A DNA stretch of 64,000 nucleotides from Bacillota bacterium (GTDB taxonomy: Bacteria > Bacillota > SHA-98 > UBA4971): contig JANLFY010000006.1 of NCBI GenBank assembly GCA_024653485.1, positions 62,001 through 126,000 on the forward strand, read 5' to 3'. Shown one piece after another: positions 1 through 9,004 of the stretch. How positions within the stretch are numbered: the stretch's first letter is position 1; each line of letters opens with the position of its first letter. Position numbers and translations under genes: made by a program. A model generated the notes under the pieces. It was not told where the DNA came from. It saw only the letters and a list, made by a program, of their open reading frames with translations, and did not search any database.

Positions 1-514
1 CACGCAGTTTGCGCCTAGCGTTCGGAGGAGTGTCGCCATCATAGGTCCCCGCCACGATCGGCATGTCCGGGTCTATCTCTCGATAACGGAGAAGGCCGCG
101 CAGCTGATCTTGAGCCAGCGCCTTCGTGGGAAACAGGTACAGCGCCTTCGCGCGCCCGTCGACGGCGAGCCTCTCGAGGACCGGCGCATTGTAGCAGAGG
201 GTCTTGCCGCTCGCAGTGGACGTCACGACCGCCACGTCGCGCCCTTCCCGAATCGCCCGTATGGCCTGGGCTTGATGGGTGTACAGTCGCTCGATGCCGA
301 CCTTCGCCAGGATAGCCGCAACGCGCTCGTGGAGCGGCGGGACGACCTCTTCGTACCGCGCCTGCCGCTCAGGAAGGCTCTCAACGTGGACGATCTGGCC
401 ACGGTACTCCGGTGCAAGTTTGAGCCGTTCTATGAACCTTGCTGCATCCATGTCATTCGTGGCGCGCCTTCGGAGCGCTTTCCCGTCTCGTCGTCGCGCC
501 GTCGCTTCCCCCAT
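1..514 (-). CDS. DEAD/DEAH-box helicase, YprA/MrfA-like, N-terminal part (runs off the left edge)
   Basis: Reading down the minus strand from 514 gives a continuous frame that does not stop before the window edge. It carries a Q-motif-like THQAQAI segment, then Walker A TSTASGKT and the run LYLFPTKALAQDQL, the typical motif I/Ia layout of the YprA/MrfA (COG1205) helicases. These normally exceed 700 residues and carry a C-terminal zinc-binding DUF1998 region, so only the first fifth is visible here. B. subtilis MrfA acts in repair of mitomycin adducts. I chose the ATG at 514 because AAGAGGA lies 8 bases upstream; an in-frame ATG at 451 (MDAARF) is the alternative. Family assignment is by motif only. 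Confidence 0.75.
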   Translation of the reverse strand, partial: MGEATARRRDGKALRRRATNDMDAARFIERLKLAPEYRGQIVHVESLPERQARYEEVVPPLHERVAAILAKVGIERLYTHQAQAIRAIREGRDVAVVTSTASGKTLCYNAPVLERLAVDGRAKALYLFPTKALAQDQLRGLLRYREIDPDMPIVAGTYDGDTPPNARRKLR

Positions 515-667
515 TCCCGCGGTCCTCTTGTGGCGCTGCCTGATTACGTCTTGATCGTGAACCACGTCCCGCCCGTGAGGGCCGTCGCGTTGCCCATGAG
601 GAGCGCCATGCCAGTGACTCGCGCTTTCTCCGCAGCCGTCCGGTTCGCGCAGCCCTACGGTCCGGAG

Positions 668-1276
668 CTACTCGATCATAACGAGAGAATACCAGTTCTG
701 CTGCTGACTCTCGTTGGCCAGCGTCTCTATGGGAAGCCCCTGCTTTCGCGCGGTGGCGTACACATCTATCCCCATTCCCTGCATCGCCGGCCTCGCCTTG
801 CCGGGAAAGCGGCAGGGCTTGTCCTCAGGCAGGCTGCACTCGGCGCACAGCCCGCAATCGCTCATGCTGAACGCGAAGTAGTACCCGTCGACGTACGCCT
901 GGCTCTCTACCGCGAAAGAAATCCTCTGTGAGGAGTCCTTGTCATGCGTATGGATGAGAACGGCACGCCTGTAGCGCGAGAGTGTCATCTCAGCCTCCCA
1001 CGGCTTCAGCGCTCCCGGAGCTGACGGGCACACCCAGCACTTGCCCCAAGTGGAGCATCCATACATGCACTTCAGATATGTCCTCGGATCAAACACCACG
1101 TCTCGTGCATCGATCACGACAGCATCCACGGCTCCGAGACTCCTCGCCAGTTCAGCGTATTTCTCGTACCTCTGCTCCAATTGTTTCCCCTTCTTCCACA
1201 CCATATGATCTACGCAATCGTGCTGCGGCTTCGCGGCCCCGCGGCTCCGCGGCTGCACCATTTCCACCGTCGCCAC
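668..1276 (-). CDS. DUF2284 predicted metal-binding protein
   Basis: Small cytosolic protein of about 200 residues with two cysteine clusters: CMYGC-x5-CWVCP near the middle and CGLCAEC-x7-C further on. This cysteine pattern, with the preceding ELARSLGAVDA stretch, matches the DUF2284 family of predicted metal (probably iron-sulfur) binding proteins, whose function is unknown. The start is uncertain: GTG at 1276 gives the longest form, while ATG at 1261 or 1204 would still keep the whole domain. It sits alone between the helicase and the first SPOCS gene, with 153 bases of featureless DNA before the helicase. Confidence 0.7.
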   Translation of the reverse strand: MATVEMVQPRSRGAAKPQHDCVDHMVWKKGKQLEQRYEKYAELARSLGAVDAVVIDARDVVFDPRTYLKCMYGCSTWGKCWVCPSAPGALKPWEAEMTLSRYRRAVLIHTHDKDSSQRISFAVESQAYVDGYYFAFSMSDCGLCAECSLPEDKPCRFPGKARPAMQGMGIDVYATARKQGLPIETLANESQQQNWYSLVMIE

Positions 1277-1410
1277 GCTCCGTTGCCGAGCCCGGTGCGG
1301 TCACTTGGTACTTCGACAACTCCGCGCGGCTGTCCTGCCTCAAGCAAGAGCTCGCATCGGAAAGCGCGTACGCGGGCGCCCGCGACGCGAACGCCCTTGA
1401 GCACCTTCGC

Positions 1411-1442
1411 GAAAAAGGGGGCGCCCCTTCCAGAGCGCCCCC
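1411..1442 (-). terminator. Rho-independent terminator of the SPOCS/LysM gene
   Basis: On the minus strand an 8-bp GC-only stem (GGGGGCGC/GCGCCCCC, 10-base loop) is followed directly by CTTTTTC. It lies just past the stop codon at 1453, in the right orientation to end that transcript. Confidence 0.8.
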
Positions 1443-1452
1443 ACCGCGCGGG

Positions 1453-3060
1453 TTACGGAATGACCAGGGTATCTCCAATCTCGATGCGGTCGGGATCGGA
1501 GATCCCGTTTGCCTGGGCGATCGCCGCGACCGTCGTGCCATAGCGCTGGGCGATCTGGAAGAGCGTTTCGCCGACCTGCACCACGTGTACGCGCCCCGTT
1601 GTCGCCTGTTGGCCGCCTCCGCCCACAGGCGGCCCAGGCAAGCCCCCGGATGGTGATGTTGCGTCGTTCACGCCTACGACGGCTGACACAGTGTCCACGC
1701 GGGTCACCATGCACCAACCTCGAAGCACGATCCTCACATTGGCTGCCCTCGGTGCGGCTTGCACCGCGACTACCCTCACGACATCCACGTCGCTTACTGC
1801 GAAGAACGCCGGAATAGCCCCCGGGACGGCAAGGGTCACGGAGAACGGCACCGTCTCTACGGAAGCGAACACCCTCTGCGAAGGAAGAGCCACAAAGAGC
1901 ACGGTCACCCTGAGGGTGCCCTCCACTATCACCACGCCGTCGAGCACGACTGTGCGTGTTACCCTCGCCCGCGCGAAAGCTTGGACCACCCTGCCGATCT
2001 CTGGCAGGCTCGCAGGGATGACGAGCCGCACCGAGACGGTAGAGTTGTCCTCAACCTGGCCTACCATCTCCTCAACGAGGAAGTCCTTCGTGACAGGGAC
2101 CAGAGGGTCCGGAAGGTGATCGATGGCTGTGACGAGCGTGAGATCCTTGTCGATCGTGACCACCACCGAAACGCGGAGAACGGCTCTCACTCGAAGCGTG
2201 CGCGCGTTCACGATCTCCGCGTCTGCCGCTTCGACTTGCACTGACGCGAATGCCGACATCCCCGGCTGCACTCCGGGCAGACTCACTATCGTGCTGAAGC
2301 TGAGAGCGCCGTCCACGGAGAACACGGGCTGGCCAGGGCTCACGGCCACGTAGAGCACGCGCAGGGACACCGCTCCGTTCACGACCACCTTGTTCAGGAG
2401 CACCCGAGCCGTGGACACGGACGCCGCGGCGTCGGTCCGCACGATCCGAGCGGCGCCGGGCTTGTCGGGCGGTATGGATATCGTCCCGACGGCGATGGTC
2501 TCAGCCTCACCCTGCAAGACAGCGCGTTCCACGGTGACTACTCGGCGCTTGGCGACCGGCACCACAGGCACTTTCACCGTAGGTATGACGATGGTAGGCG
2601 GCACTTCCACGACGACCTCGGTTATCTCCTCCTTGAGCACCCGGACTCGTATGGTCACGAGCACGTTGACTTCGACGGTCCTTGGGTCGATGAGCCGCGA
2701 TGTCGCGAAGACGCTCGTCACGATCACCTCGGGCGTCATGCCTGCAAAGACTCCAGGCACGCTCACGCTCCCGAACAGGGAGAGCGTGCCCTCGAAGGCG
2801 TGCACCGGTTGCGAGGGCGCCGTGGACACGTACAGGATGTTCACGTTCACGTTCCCTTGGATGACCACGGCTCCTGGCACGGCCGTAACCTGGGTGATAG
2901 TGACCCGTGCCTGTGTGTCGAGGATCGACGCGATGTCTGGCTTCGGGGGCGGCACGACCAGACGCCCACTGGCCACAATGCTACTGGTGACATCAGCTAC
3001 GACTACCTCCACCCGGACCTTCTTTCGAGGGAAACCCGCGACGGTCACATCTGAAGACAC
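1453..3060 (-). CDS. Triple-SPOCS protein with C-terminal LysM (SipL-like)
   Basis: 535 residues with no signal peptide. Three SPOCS (DUF3794) domains lie at about 12-150, 170-310 and 325-460, each showing the family pattern of a beta-rich core with ILYV-x-QPV and PGxxxGM segments, followed by a LysM at about 485-535 (VQVGETLFQIAQRYGTT). SPOCS plus LysM is the layout of SipL, the C. difficile coat protein that binds SpoIVA at the forespore surface, but SipL has one SPOCS region. The third domain has lost the GM of its PGxxxGM motif. The GTG start at 3060 is preferred because GGAGG lies upstream; the open frame extends to 3234 with non-coding-like sequence. A sigma-K-like -10 lies 36 bases upstream. 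Inferred role: spore coat or crust protein. Confidence 0.85.
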   Translation of the reverse strand: MSSDVTVAGFPRKKVRVEVVVADVTSSIVASGRLVVPPPKPDIASILDTQARVTITQVTAVPGAVVIQGNVNVNILYVSTAPSQPVHAFEGTLSLFGSVSVPGVFAGMTPEVIVTSVFATSRLIDPRTVEVNVLVTIRVRVLKEEITEVVVEVPPTIVIPTVKVPVVPVAKRRVVTVERAVLQGEAETIAVGTISIPPDKPGAARIVRTDAAASVSTARVLLNKVVVNGAVSLRVLYVAVSPGQPVFSVDGALSFSTIVSLPGVQPGMSAFASVQVEAADAEIVNARTLRVRAVLRVSVVVTIDKDLTLVTAIDHLPDPLVPVTKDFLVEEMVGQVEDNSTVSVRLVIPASLPEIGRVVQAFARARVTRTVVLDGVVIVEGTLRVTVLFVALPSQRVFASVETVPFSVTLAVPGAIPAFFAVSDVDVVRVVAVQAAPRAANVRIVLRGWCMVTRVDTVSAVVGVNDATSPSGGLPGPPVGGGGQQATTGRVHVVQVGETLFQIAQRYGTTVAAIAQANGISDPDRIEIGDTLVIP

Positions 3061-3095
3061 CTCGCTCCCTCCTTTCTTCAAGCTTCTTACCAGGA

Positions 3096-3104
3096 TATGA
3101 TATG
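3096..3104 (-). promoter_or_regulatory. Sigma-K/E-like -10 element (CATATCATA)
   Basis: Minus-strand CATATCATA fits the CATANNNTA -10 consensus of late mother-cell promoters and lies 36 bases before the GTG of the SPOCS/LysM gene, a sensible leader length. No AC dinucleotide is found 16-17 bases upstream, so only half of the promoter signature is present. Confidence 0.5.
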
Positions 3105-3263
3105 TTTGGATGATGCGGAGCGCCACCGCCGCGTGTACCCCTCCACAGGCAGGCGGAACGGTGGAACAAAGCGGGCCGCCGTCACATAGATGAGGAGGCC
3201 TCACCCCCACGGGAGGCCGTCTCGTTACACGCATCCCATGGGATGAGACATCCCGTGGATATG

Positions 3264-3300
3264 AGAAGGGACCCCAGTACGAACACTGGAGGTCCCTTTC
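3264..3300 (-). terminator. Hairpin after the second SPOCS gene
   Basis: An imperfect 11-bp stem (GGGACC-CCAGT with ACTGG-A-GGTCCC) lies downstream of the stop at 3367 on the minus strand. It has only a short T stretch, so it is a weak intrinsic terminator or a processing stem. The rest of the 306-base gap (3061-3366) holds a second small inverted repeat (ATCCCATGGGAT, 3235-3246) and the promoter element at 3096. Confidence 0.5.
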
Positions 3301-3366
3301 TCCGGATGCCCGCGGCTGAACCCATCCGAAGACCTTCCCGTGACGGCACTTCGCCTTGCGGGCGGC

Positions 3367-4785
3367 CTAGTTCATGTCTCGGAACTCATCAGGCACCAAC
3401 ACGTCGATGACCACGTGCTTCTGAACAGTCTTTGTGACTTTCACGAACAGCTCGATGATCGCCTGGATGAGCACGTTCCTCGTGCCGATCTCCGGCGGCG
3501 GCGTGACTCCTACAGGCAGTAGCTGGGCCGTGGCGAACTCCACTCTCGGCCTGACGAGGATGTTCATCCCGCGGAACGCGCCCGGCAGGTCAACGAACGT
3601 AGTGAAAGGCACCTCGAGGTGCATGTGGTGAACCGGCTGATCCGGGAGCGCGGCAACGTATATGACCTGCAAGACAAGCCTTCCCTCGAGGATCACCTTG
3701 CCGTCGAGGATTTCAGACCGGGTTATCTCAACGGCGGAGCTGAACACGCTTATGATCTTCGCGGCGGGCGGCTTCTCCTCCGGAATCGTGACTTCCTGGC
3801 GGATGTTGACCTGGTGGGTCACCTCATTGACGACATCCTCGATGGCCACCAGCTGCCGTACCGCGTTGATGGGGATCCTGTCGGACCTTACGTCGGTCAC
3901 CACTCTCATCTGCTGGATGTCGGTGACCTTGGCGAATATGCTTATCACGAGGTCCTGCATGATCGTCATCGGGTCGACTATGGTAACCTGCGCGAACTCA
4001 ACACTCGGGAACAGCTCGACCATGAGGCCGGGCATCGCCCCCGGGACCCGGATGTTGGCAAGGAAGTTGACCGTCTGGTGCATATGGTGGACGGGCTGGT
4101 CGGGAAGGTTCGCCACATATAGTATCTGAGTCCTTATCTGCCCCTGCACTATGACTAGGTCGGGGATGACCCTCACCTCGGTGGGCATCACCTCAGTGCT
4201 GATGATATCCAGGATCTTGAGCACCGGCGGTTTGCCTGCCGGCACCATCAAGGTATCGCTCAGTATCACCTGGCCAGTGTTCTCGCCCACCACCCGTTCG
4301 ACTCGCACGAGGTTCTTCTCGACCTTCACCGGAATGCTCTTGAACATCACGTCGGTGACCACGTCGAGCTGCACGAGCTGCGTCACCTTCACGAACAGCT
4401 CGATGATGAGTTCTATCTCTACTTCCCTCGGGTTCCTGATCACTATGTCGGAGAACGTGACCCTCGGTCTCACCAGGACCGTCATCCCAGGCTGCGCTCC
4501 AGGGACGTCCACGAACTGAAGGAAGCTGATGGTGTGCTCCATGTGGTGCACGGGCTGCTCGGGCAAAGCAGCGACGTAGATCGTCTGCACAGTCGCCGTG
4601 CCTTCCACGACCACCTTGTTCGGCAGCGGCGTCCCGGTCGCCGAGACCGTTACGTTGACGATGCTCAAAATCTTTTGGACGTCAGGCTTTCCGGTGGGCA
4701 CAGACTGCACGCTTCTCAGGGTGACCGTAGCCACCTTCTCACTGACAACCTCGAAGAGCTTCAGCCGCTCCCTCCTCAGAACCAT
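3367..4785 (-). CDS. Triple-SPOCS protein without LysM
   Basis: 472 residues made of three SPOCS domains (about 5-150, 160-300, 310-465) and nothing else. All three keep the same signature: a V-x-EG or VQG strand, IYVA-x-LP-x-QPVHHM, and PGAxxGM/L, making this the most regular copy in the island. It has no signal peptide and no LysM. The ATG at 4785 is chosen because GGGAGGGAGAAGG lies just upstream; the frame stays open to 5010 but that stretch lacks protein-like character. By family it is a soluble coat-assembly protein; partner and position in the coat are unknown. Confidence 0.85.
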   Translation of the reverse strand: MVLRRERLKLFEVVSEKVATVTLRSVQSVPTGKPDVQKILSIVNVTVSATGTPLPNKVVVEGTATVQTIYVAALPEQPVHHMEHTISFLQFVDVPGAQPGMTVLVRPRVTFSDIVIRNPREVEIELIIELFVKVTQLVQLDVVTDVMFKSIPVKVEKNLVRVERVVGENTGQVILSDTLMVPAGKPPVLKILDIISTEVMPTEVRVIPDLVIVQGQIRTQILYVANLPDQPVHHMHQTVNFLANIRVPGAMPGLMVELFPSVEFAQVTIVDPMTIMQDLVISIFAKVTDIQQMRVVTDVRSDRIPINAVRQLVAIEDVVNEVTHQVNIRQEVTIPEEKPPAAKIISVFSSAVEITRSEILDGKVILEGRLVLQVIYVAALPDQPVHHMHLEVPFTTFVDLPGAFRGMNILVRPRVEFATAQLLPVGVTPPPEIGTRNVLIQAIIELFVKVTKTVQKHVVIDVLVPDEFRDMN

Positions 4786-4921
4786 TACCCTTCTCCCTCC
4801 CTTTCCCACAATCGTGCTTTCCCCAACTCCGCGAAGAAGCGACGGTCGGTCGGCACCACTCCGCACCCTACCGACTCGCGCACGCGCCCTGCCGAGCCAG
4901 CGCGACGCCCGCCGTTCGGCC

Positions 4922-4951
4922 GAAGGCCACGGGCACGGTCCCGTGGCCTTC
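4922..4951 (-). terminator. Strong hairpin between two SPOCS genes
   Basis: A perfect 12-bp inverted repeat (GAAGGCCACGGG, 6-base loop, CCCGTGGCCTTC) lies between the stop at 5053 and the start at 4785. There is no T-run on either strand, so termination is likely only if assisted; it may instead protect an mRNA end. Confidence 0.5.
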
Positions 4952-5052
4952 GCCCAAGCGCCCGACGCCCGGATCGTCAACGCATGAAAGGGTGGCGCTC
5001 CTGGCACCAAGAAGTTGACCGCGATCGGTCGTCGAGCCGCCCATCACCCGGC

Positions 5053-6645
5053 CTAGCCTTTCGGCGCCGGGCAGGCAGGGATCTGGATGACCTGACCCAC
5101 CTGAAGATTCTCCGGCTGAATGCCCGGGTTGGCCTGGATTATCGCCGCCACGGTCGTGTTGTACTTGCGCGCGAGGGCCCATAGAGTATCGCCCGGATGA
5201 ATGGTGACCATGACAATGGTCGGTTGGGGGCACGGTACCTCCGGAGGCGTCACGACCACCACATTGACCACCACGTTGAGCTGGACGGGTTCAGTGACCT
5301 TCGCGAACACGCTGACGAGGACCTTCGCCGTGAACTTCCTATCGTCCACCAAATCGAAGTCCACGTGCTCGATTGCCACGCGTATCTCGGCCAGGAAACC
5401 TTCCTGAGTGCCGGGAACCTCCACCACCTGCGTGAACTTCAGGCGATGAGACATGTGGTGCACCGGCTGATCGCGCTCGGGCGTCTGGGCGACATAGAGC
5501 GTCTGGAGCTCGACAACGCCCTCGACAATGACCTTGCCGTCGATGATCCTGTAAGACGCCTCCTTGACCGACGTATCGATCCTCAGGACGCGCTCGATGT
5601 TCGGTTTCTCCCTCGGAACCTCGAGGGTTTCCTTGAGTATCGTCTGGACCGTGTCCTCGCCGATGACGTCCTCCACTCGGAGTAACCTTTTCTCCACATC
5701 GAGCACGGTGGTCTTGGAGGTCACTTCGGTGACGACCTCGAGCTGCCTGACCACCGTTACCTTCGCCGTCAGCTTGATCACCACGTCAACGCTGACCGTG
5801 CGGAAATCGAGATCGCTAAAGCTCACCGCCTCCAGCACGAGCCTCACTTGCGCCCGCATGCCCACGGCCGCCCCAGGCACCTCGATCACCTGGGAGAACC
5901 TGAGCTGGGTCGAGAAGAAATGCACCGGCAATCTGGGCAAATAAGGATCGTGAGGCACCGCCGCGTACAGGACGTCCACATCTATGAGGCCTTCCGCCAC
6001 CACCTGTCCGTCCAGCACCTGAATGTCGGTGAGGCGGGGCTTCGCCTCTACGCTTATGACCGACTCTATGTCCGGTTTCTCAGGCGGCACCGTAAGCCTG
6101 CCGGTGACGAGAGCCTGAGCCATCGCCTCCCCGACCACGTCTTCAACCTTGAGGAGCTCCCTAGCCACCTGGAGATCCGCAGGGCCGGTGACCTCGGTCA
6201 CCACCTCAATCTGTTCGGTCCTCGTCACCTTGACCATCGCCGACAGAACGATCCGCACATCCAGGGTCCGAACATCAACCAGGTCGAACGAAGTGTCGTG
6301 GATGTCTACATTGATGAACGCGTTCATCGAGGGGTCAGTCCCGGGGATCTCGGCGATGATCTCGAAGGACACGTCCTGCTCAAAGAGTTGCACCGGCTGG
6401 GTACCGGCAGCCACCCGCCCAACGTAGAGCGCCCTCACCCTGATGGTCCCCTCCACCAGGACCTTGCCCTTTATGAGCTGGAATGAACTGGTCAGGATGT
6501 CTGCGTCGACACTGATTATCTTCTCCGCGGTAGGCATCTTCTCAGGGATCGTGAGCATCTCGCGCAGCACCTTGCGCGCGGTGGTTTCGCCGACGACCTG
6601 TTCGACCTTGAGGAGCTCCTCTTTGAGCTCGATACCCACAGCCAT
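5053..6645 (-). CDS. Triple-SPOCS protein with C-terminal LysM (SipL-like)
   Basis: 530 residues. Three SPOCS domains (about 10-150, 165-305, 325-460) each open with an ELLKVEQVVGE-type strand and carry QPV/LPV and PGT/PGA motifs; a LysM follows at about 478-525 (IHPGDTLWALARKYNTT). The architecture is the same as the 1453-3060 gene, and the two are likely ancient duplicates. ATG at 6645 is preceded by GGGGGAGGAG. A CATATAGTA element lies 57 bases upstream. Likely mother-cell expressed and located at the spore surface, with the LysM binding cortex or coat glycan; this is inferred from SipL and other sporulation LysM proteins. Confidence 0.85.
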   Translation of the reverse strand: MAVGIELKEELLKVEQVVGETTARKVLREMLTIPEKMPTAEKIISVDADILTSSFQLIKGKVLVEGTIRVRALYVGRVAAGTQPVQLFEQDVSFEIIAEIPGTDPSMNAFINVDIHDTSFDLVDVRTLDVRIVLSAMVKVTRTEQIEVVTEVTGPADLQVARELLKVEDVVGEAMAQALVTGRLTVPPEKPDIESVISVEAKPRLTDIQVLDGQVVAEGLIDVDVLYAAVPHDPYLPRLPVHFFSTQLRFSQVIEVPGAAVGMRAQVRLVLEAVSFSDLDFRTVSVDVVIKLTAKVTVVRQLEVVTEVTSKTTVLDVEKRLLRVEDVIGEDTVQTILKETLEVPREKPNIERVLRIDTSVKEASYRIIDGKVIVEGVVELQTLYVAQTPERDQPVHHMSHRLKFTQVVEVPGTQEGFLAEIRVAIEHVDFDLVDDRKFTAKVLVSVFAKVTEPVQLNVVVNVVVVTPPEVPCPQPTIVMVTIHPGDTLWALARKYNTTVAAIIQANPGIQPENLQVGQVIQIPACPAPKG

Positions 6646-6701
6646 CTCCTCTCCCCCTTTCTCGTGACAGGCATGAAACCAGTACACTCGCTTTTCATTT
6701 C

Positions 6702-6730
6702 TACTATATGCGGGCGACTAACCAAAATGT
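6702..6730 (-). promoter_or_regulatory. Sigma-K-like promoter (AC-N18-CATATAGTA)
   Basis: On the minus strand AC, an 18-base spacer, then CATATAGTA. The -10 matches CATANNNTA fully; the spacer is one base longer than the usual 16-17. It stands in front of the triple-SPOCS/LysM gene starting at 6645. Confidence 0.5.
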
Positions 6731-6747
6731 GCGCATATTTCTCTCTG

Positions 6748-6769
6748 CGACGCCCCTTTGGGGACGTCG
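6748..6769 (-). terminator. Hairpin after the sugar-nucleotide operon
   Basis: CGACG-CCCC-TTT-GGGG-A-CGTCG forms a 9-bp stem with one bulge, downstream of the stop at 6840. There is no T-run, so it is a possible terminator only. Confidence 0.35.
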
Positions 6770-6839
6770 CGCGCCCTCAGCTCAGCGTGCGGGCCCGGAC
6801 GCCTCGCCGCCATGGGGACAGCACGCCTCTATCGTCGGT

Positions 6840-7925
6840 CTACCCCGCAAAAGACGCAGAGAGCCCGGGATCTACACACGTCCACGCTCCGACCACGCTC
6901 GAAGACGCCACGACCACCGAGTCCAAGCGGCACGCGTCTCCAATCCGCGCGCCGGCCGCAAGCACGCACCTGCGGATCCTCGCCCCCTTCCCGACCTGGA
7001 CATTCTCGTGAAGCACCGACTCCAGCACGTGCGCCCCTTCCCCCACGCTGCACCCGTTCCCGAGCACGACCCGCGGGCCCACTTCCGCTCCCGCCTGAAT
7101 CGACACCCGGTGCCCCATGAGCACGGGCCCCACTAGGCGGGCCGTCCTATGGACCGCAACGCTCCGCCCGCTCCACACGCCTCGACCCGCCTTGCGCCCC
7201 GGAAGCACCACGTCCATCCTCCTGTCGAGGATGTCCATGTGGGCTTTCAGGTAGTTGCGCATGGTGCCGATGTCGAGCCAGTAGCCTTGGTGCGAATACA
7301 CGCCCACGGGGGCGCCTTCTGCAAGGAGCGCGGGGATTACCTCCCGTTCGAAAGAGACTTCGCGGCCTCGAGGCACGCCGGCGATGACTGAGGGCTCGAT
7401 CACGTATATCCCCGCATTTATCGTGTTGACAGCGGTCTCGTCGGAAGCGGGCTTCTCGACGAAGCCTGTGACGCGCCCGCTCGAGTCGAAGAGGACCAAC
7501 CCGTAAGCAGCAGGATCATCAACAGTAGCAGTGGTAATGGTGACCTCGTTTCCTTGCTTCTCATGTTCAGCAAGGAGCTTCCCGAGGTCTATGTCGGTGA
7601 GCACGTCGCCGTTGATCACGAGTGCTCGCTCCTCGCCCAGGCACGATTCGCAGTTCTTCATGGCGCCGCCGGTCCCGAGCGGGATGTCCTCCACGGCGTA
7701 TTCAACGGACACGCCCCACCTTGCCCCGTCCTGCAGGTGTCGGGAGAACTCGGCCGCCATGTAGTTCAGACTCAGCACGATCAAGTGTATCCCGTGGGCC
7801 CGGAGCAGCTCGATCTGGTGCTCGATGAAAGGTCTCGTTACCATCGGAACGAGCCCCTTGGGGACGCTCTGCGTGAGGGGAAGAAGGCGAGTGCCTTTAC
7901 CGCCTGCCAAGATCACGGCTTTCAC
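6840..7925 (-). CDS. Sugar-1-phosphate nucleotidyltransferase with left-handed beta-helix tail
   Basis: 361 residues. The N-terminus KAVILAGGKGTRLLPLT is the nucleotide-binding signature of sugar-phosphate nucleotidyltransferases, followed by the PLGTGGAMKN and VINGDVLTD motifs. From about residue 255 hexapeptide repeats (VGPVLMGHRVSIQAGAEVG and similar) form a beta-helix tail, as in mannose-1-phosphate guanylyltransferase-like proteins. It would make an NDP-sugar, probably GDP-mannose given its neighbour. The GTG at 7925 overlaps the stop of the upstream dehydratase by four bases (GTGA), so the two are translationally coupled. The NTP and sugar specificity cannot be read from sequence. Confidence 0.8.
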   Translation of the reverse strand: MKAVILAGGKGTRLLPLTQSVPKGLVPMVTRPFIEHQIELLRAHGIHLIVLSLNYMAAEFSRHLQDGARWGVSVEYAVEDIPLGTGGAMKNCESCLGEERALVINGDVLTDIDLGKLLAEHEKQGNEVTITTATVDDPAAYGLVLFDSSGRVTGFVEKPASDETAVNTINAGIYVIEPSVIAGVPRGREVSFEREVIPALLAEGAPVGVYSHQGYWLDIGTMRNYLKAHMDILDRRMDVVLPGRKAGRGVWSGRSVAVHRTARLVGPVLMGHRVSIQAGAEVGPRVVLGNGCSVGEGAHVLESVLHENVQVGKGARIRRCVLAAGARIGDACRLDSVVVASSSVVGAWTCVDPGLSASFAG

Positions 7926-8965
7926 GCGTCCTTCCCCCCACCACGGAGGTCGGTCGTGGCTGCGAAGGTGCCGCGATCCAGGCCGCTCCCCTTGCGCGAG
8001 ACCTCCCACGCCACCCTGGCCCTCCAGTACTCCAGCAAGTCGGAAAGGGTCTTCTCGAACGGGATGAGAGGCTCCCACCCGGTTCTCCGCCGGAACTTCG
8101 TGGCGTCCCCAAGCAACACCGGAACGTCTGAGGGCCTCATTCGCGCGGGGTCCTGTTCAATTCGGATCGAGACGGTGGACATCGAGAGGAGCATCTTGGC
8201 GACGTCCGCGATCTTGTGGTCGCGACCGCTTGCGATGACGTACACCTCACCCGGCTCTCCCATCTCCAGCGCGAGCCAGTATGCGCGCACGACATCCCTC
8301 ACGTCAGTGAAGTCCCGCCTAGCCTCGAGATTCCCCACCTTGAGCACTGGTTCAGCCAGCCCGTGTTCTATTTCCGCGATCTGCCTCGCAAAGCTGGAAG
8401 TGACGAACACCTCGCCACGCCTCGGCCCCGTATGGTTGAATGTGCGTGTGCGGATCACGCGCAGACCGTAGCTACGGAAGTACTGGTACCCAAGGAAATC
8501 CTGGGCTATCTTGCTCACCGCATAAGGGCTCTGCGGGCGGAGAGGGTTTTCCTCGTTGATGGGCACCTCGTCCTCTCGTACCAGGCCGTATTCTTCCGAT
8601 GAGCAAGCTATCTGAATGAGGGGGTCGATCCCGGCGCGCCGGACAGCCTCAAACAGGTTGAGTTGCCCAAGTACGTTGTTCATCAGTGTCTCGGCCGGAG
8701 CCACCCACGACGTCGGCACGAAGCTCTGCGCCGCGAGATGGAAGATGAGATCCGGCCTAACCTTCTGAATCGCCTGATCCACGGCGGTCGCGTCCAGGAG
8801 ATCGCATTCCACCAGCCTAATCCGGTCTCTGATGCCCTCGATGTTTTCGGTTCTGCTCCTCCACCTCACCGTTCCATAGACTTCCACGTCCTTGCGATCC
8901 AACAGGTAGTCCGCCAAATGGCTTCCTGCGAAGCCGGTGATCCCTGTAATAAGGGCTCTCATCAT
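7922..8965 (-). CDS. GDP-mannose 4,6-dehydratase / NDP-sugar epimerase family (extended SDR)
   Basis: 347 residues with a Rossmann NAD(P) motif TGITGFAGSHL (residues 7-17), SSEEYG at 122-127 and the catalytic pair YAVSK (Tyr148, Lys152). The overall pattern (NIEGIRDR, HLAAQSFVPTSW, RTFNHTGPRRG) is that of GDP-mannose 4,6-dehydratases and the related GDP-6-deoxy-mannose reductases. It would convert a GDP-hexose into a 6-deoxy sugar precursor such as that of rhamnose, talose or fucose. It is coupled to the downstream nucleotidyltransferase and preceded by GGAGAGGGG. The C-terminal 25 residues are polar and extra. Which of the two reactions it does is unresolved. Confidence 0.8.
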   Translation of the reverse strand: MMRALITGITGFAGSHLADYLLDRKDVEVYGTVRWRSRTENIEGIRDRIRLVECDLLDATAVDQAIQKVRPDLIFHLAAQSFVPTSWVAPAETLMNNVLGQLNLFEAVRRAGIDPLIQIACSSEEYGLVREDEVPINEENPLRPQSPYAVSKIAQDFLGYQYFRSYGLRVIRTRTFNHTGPRRGEVFVTSSFARQIAEIEHGLAEPVLKVGNLEARRDFTDVRDVVRAYWLALEMGEPGEVYVIASGRDHKIADVAKMLLSMSTVSIRIEQDPARMRPSDVPVLLGDATKFRRRTGWEPLIPFEKTLSDLLEYWRARVAWEVSRKGSGLDRGTFAATTDLRGGGKDA

Positions 8966-9004
8966 CTTGCCCCTCTCCTCCCCGTCGCCCGTCGGCGGTC
9001 ACCG

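Noticed and set aside
1691-3100. Long plus-strand frames opposite the SPOCS genes rich in Thr, Ser and Val
   Set aside because: They are antisense shadows of GC-rich SPOCS codons (same pattern opposite all six genes), without ribosome sites or domains.
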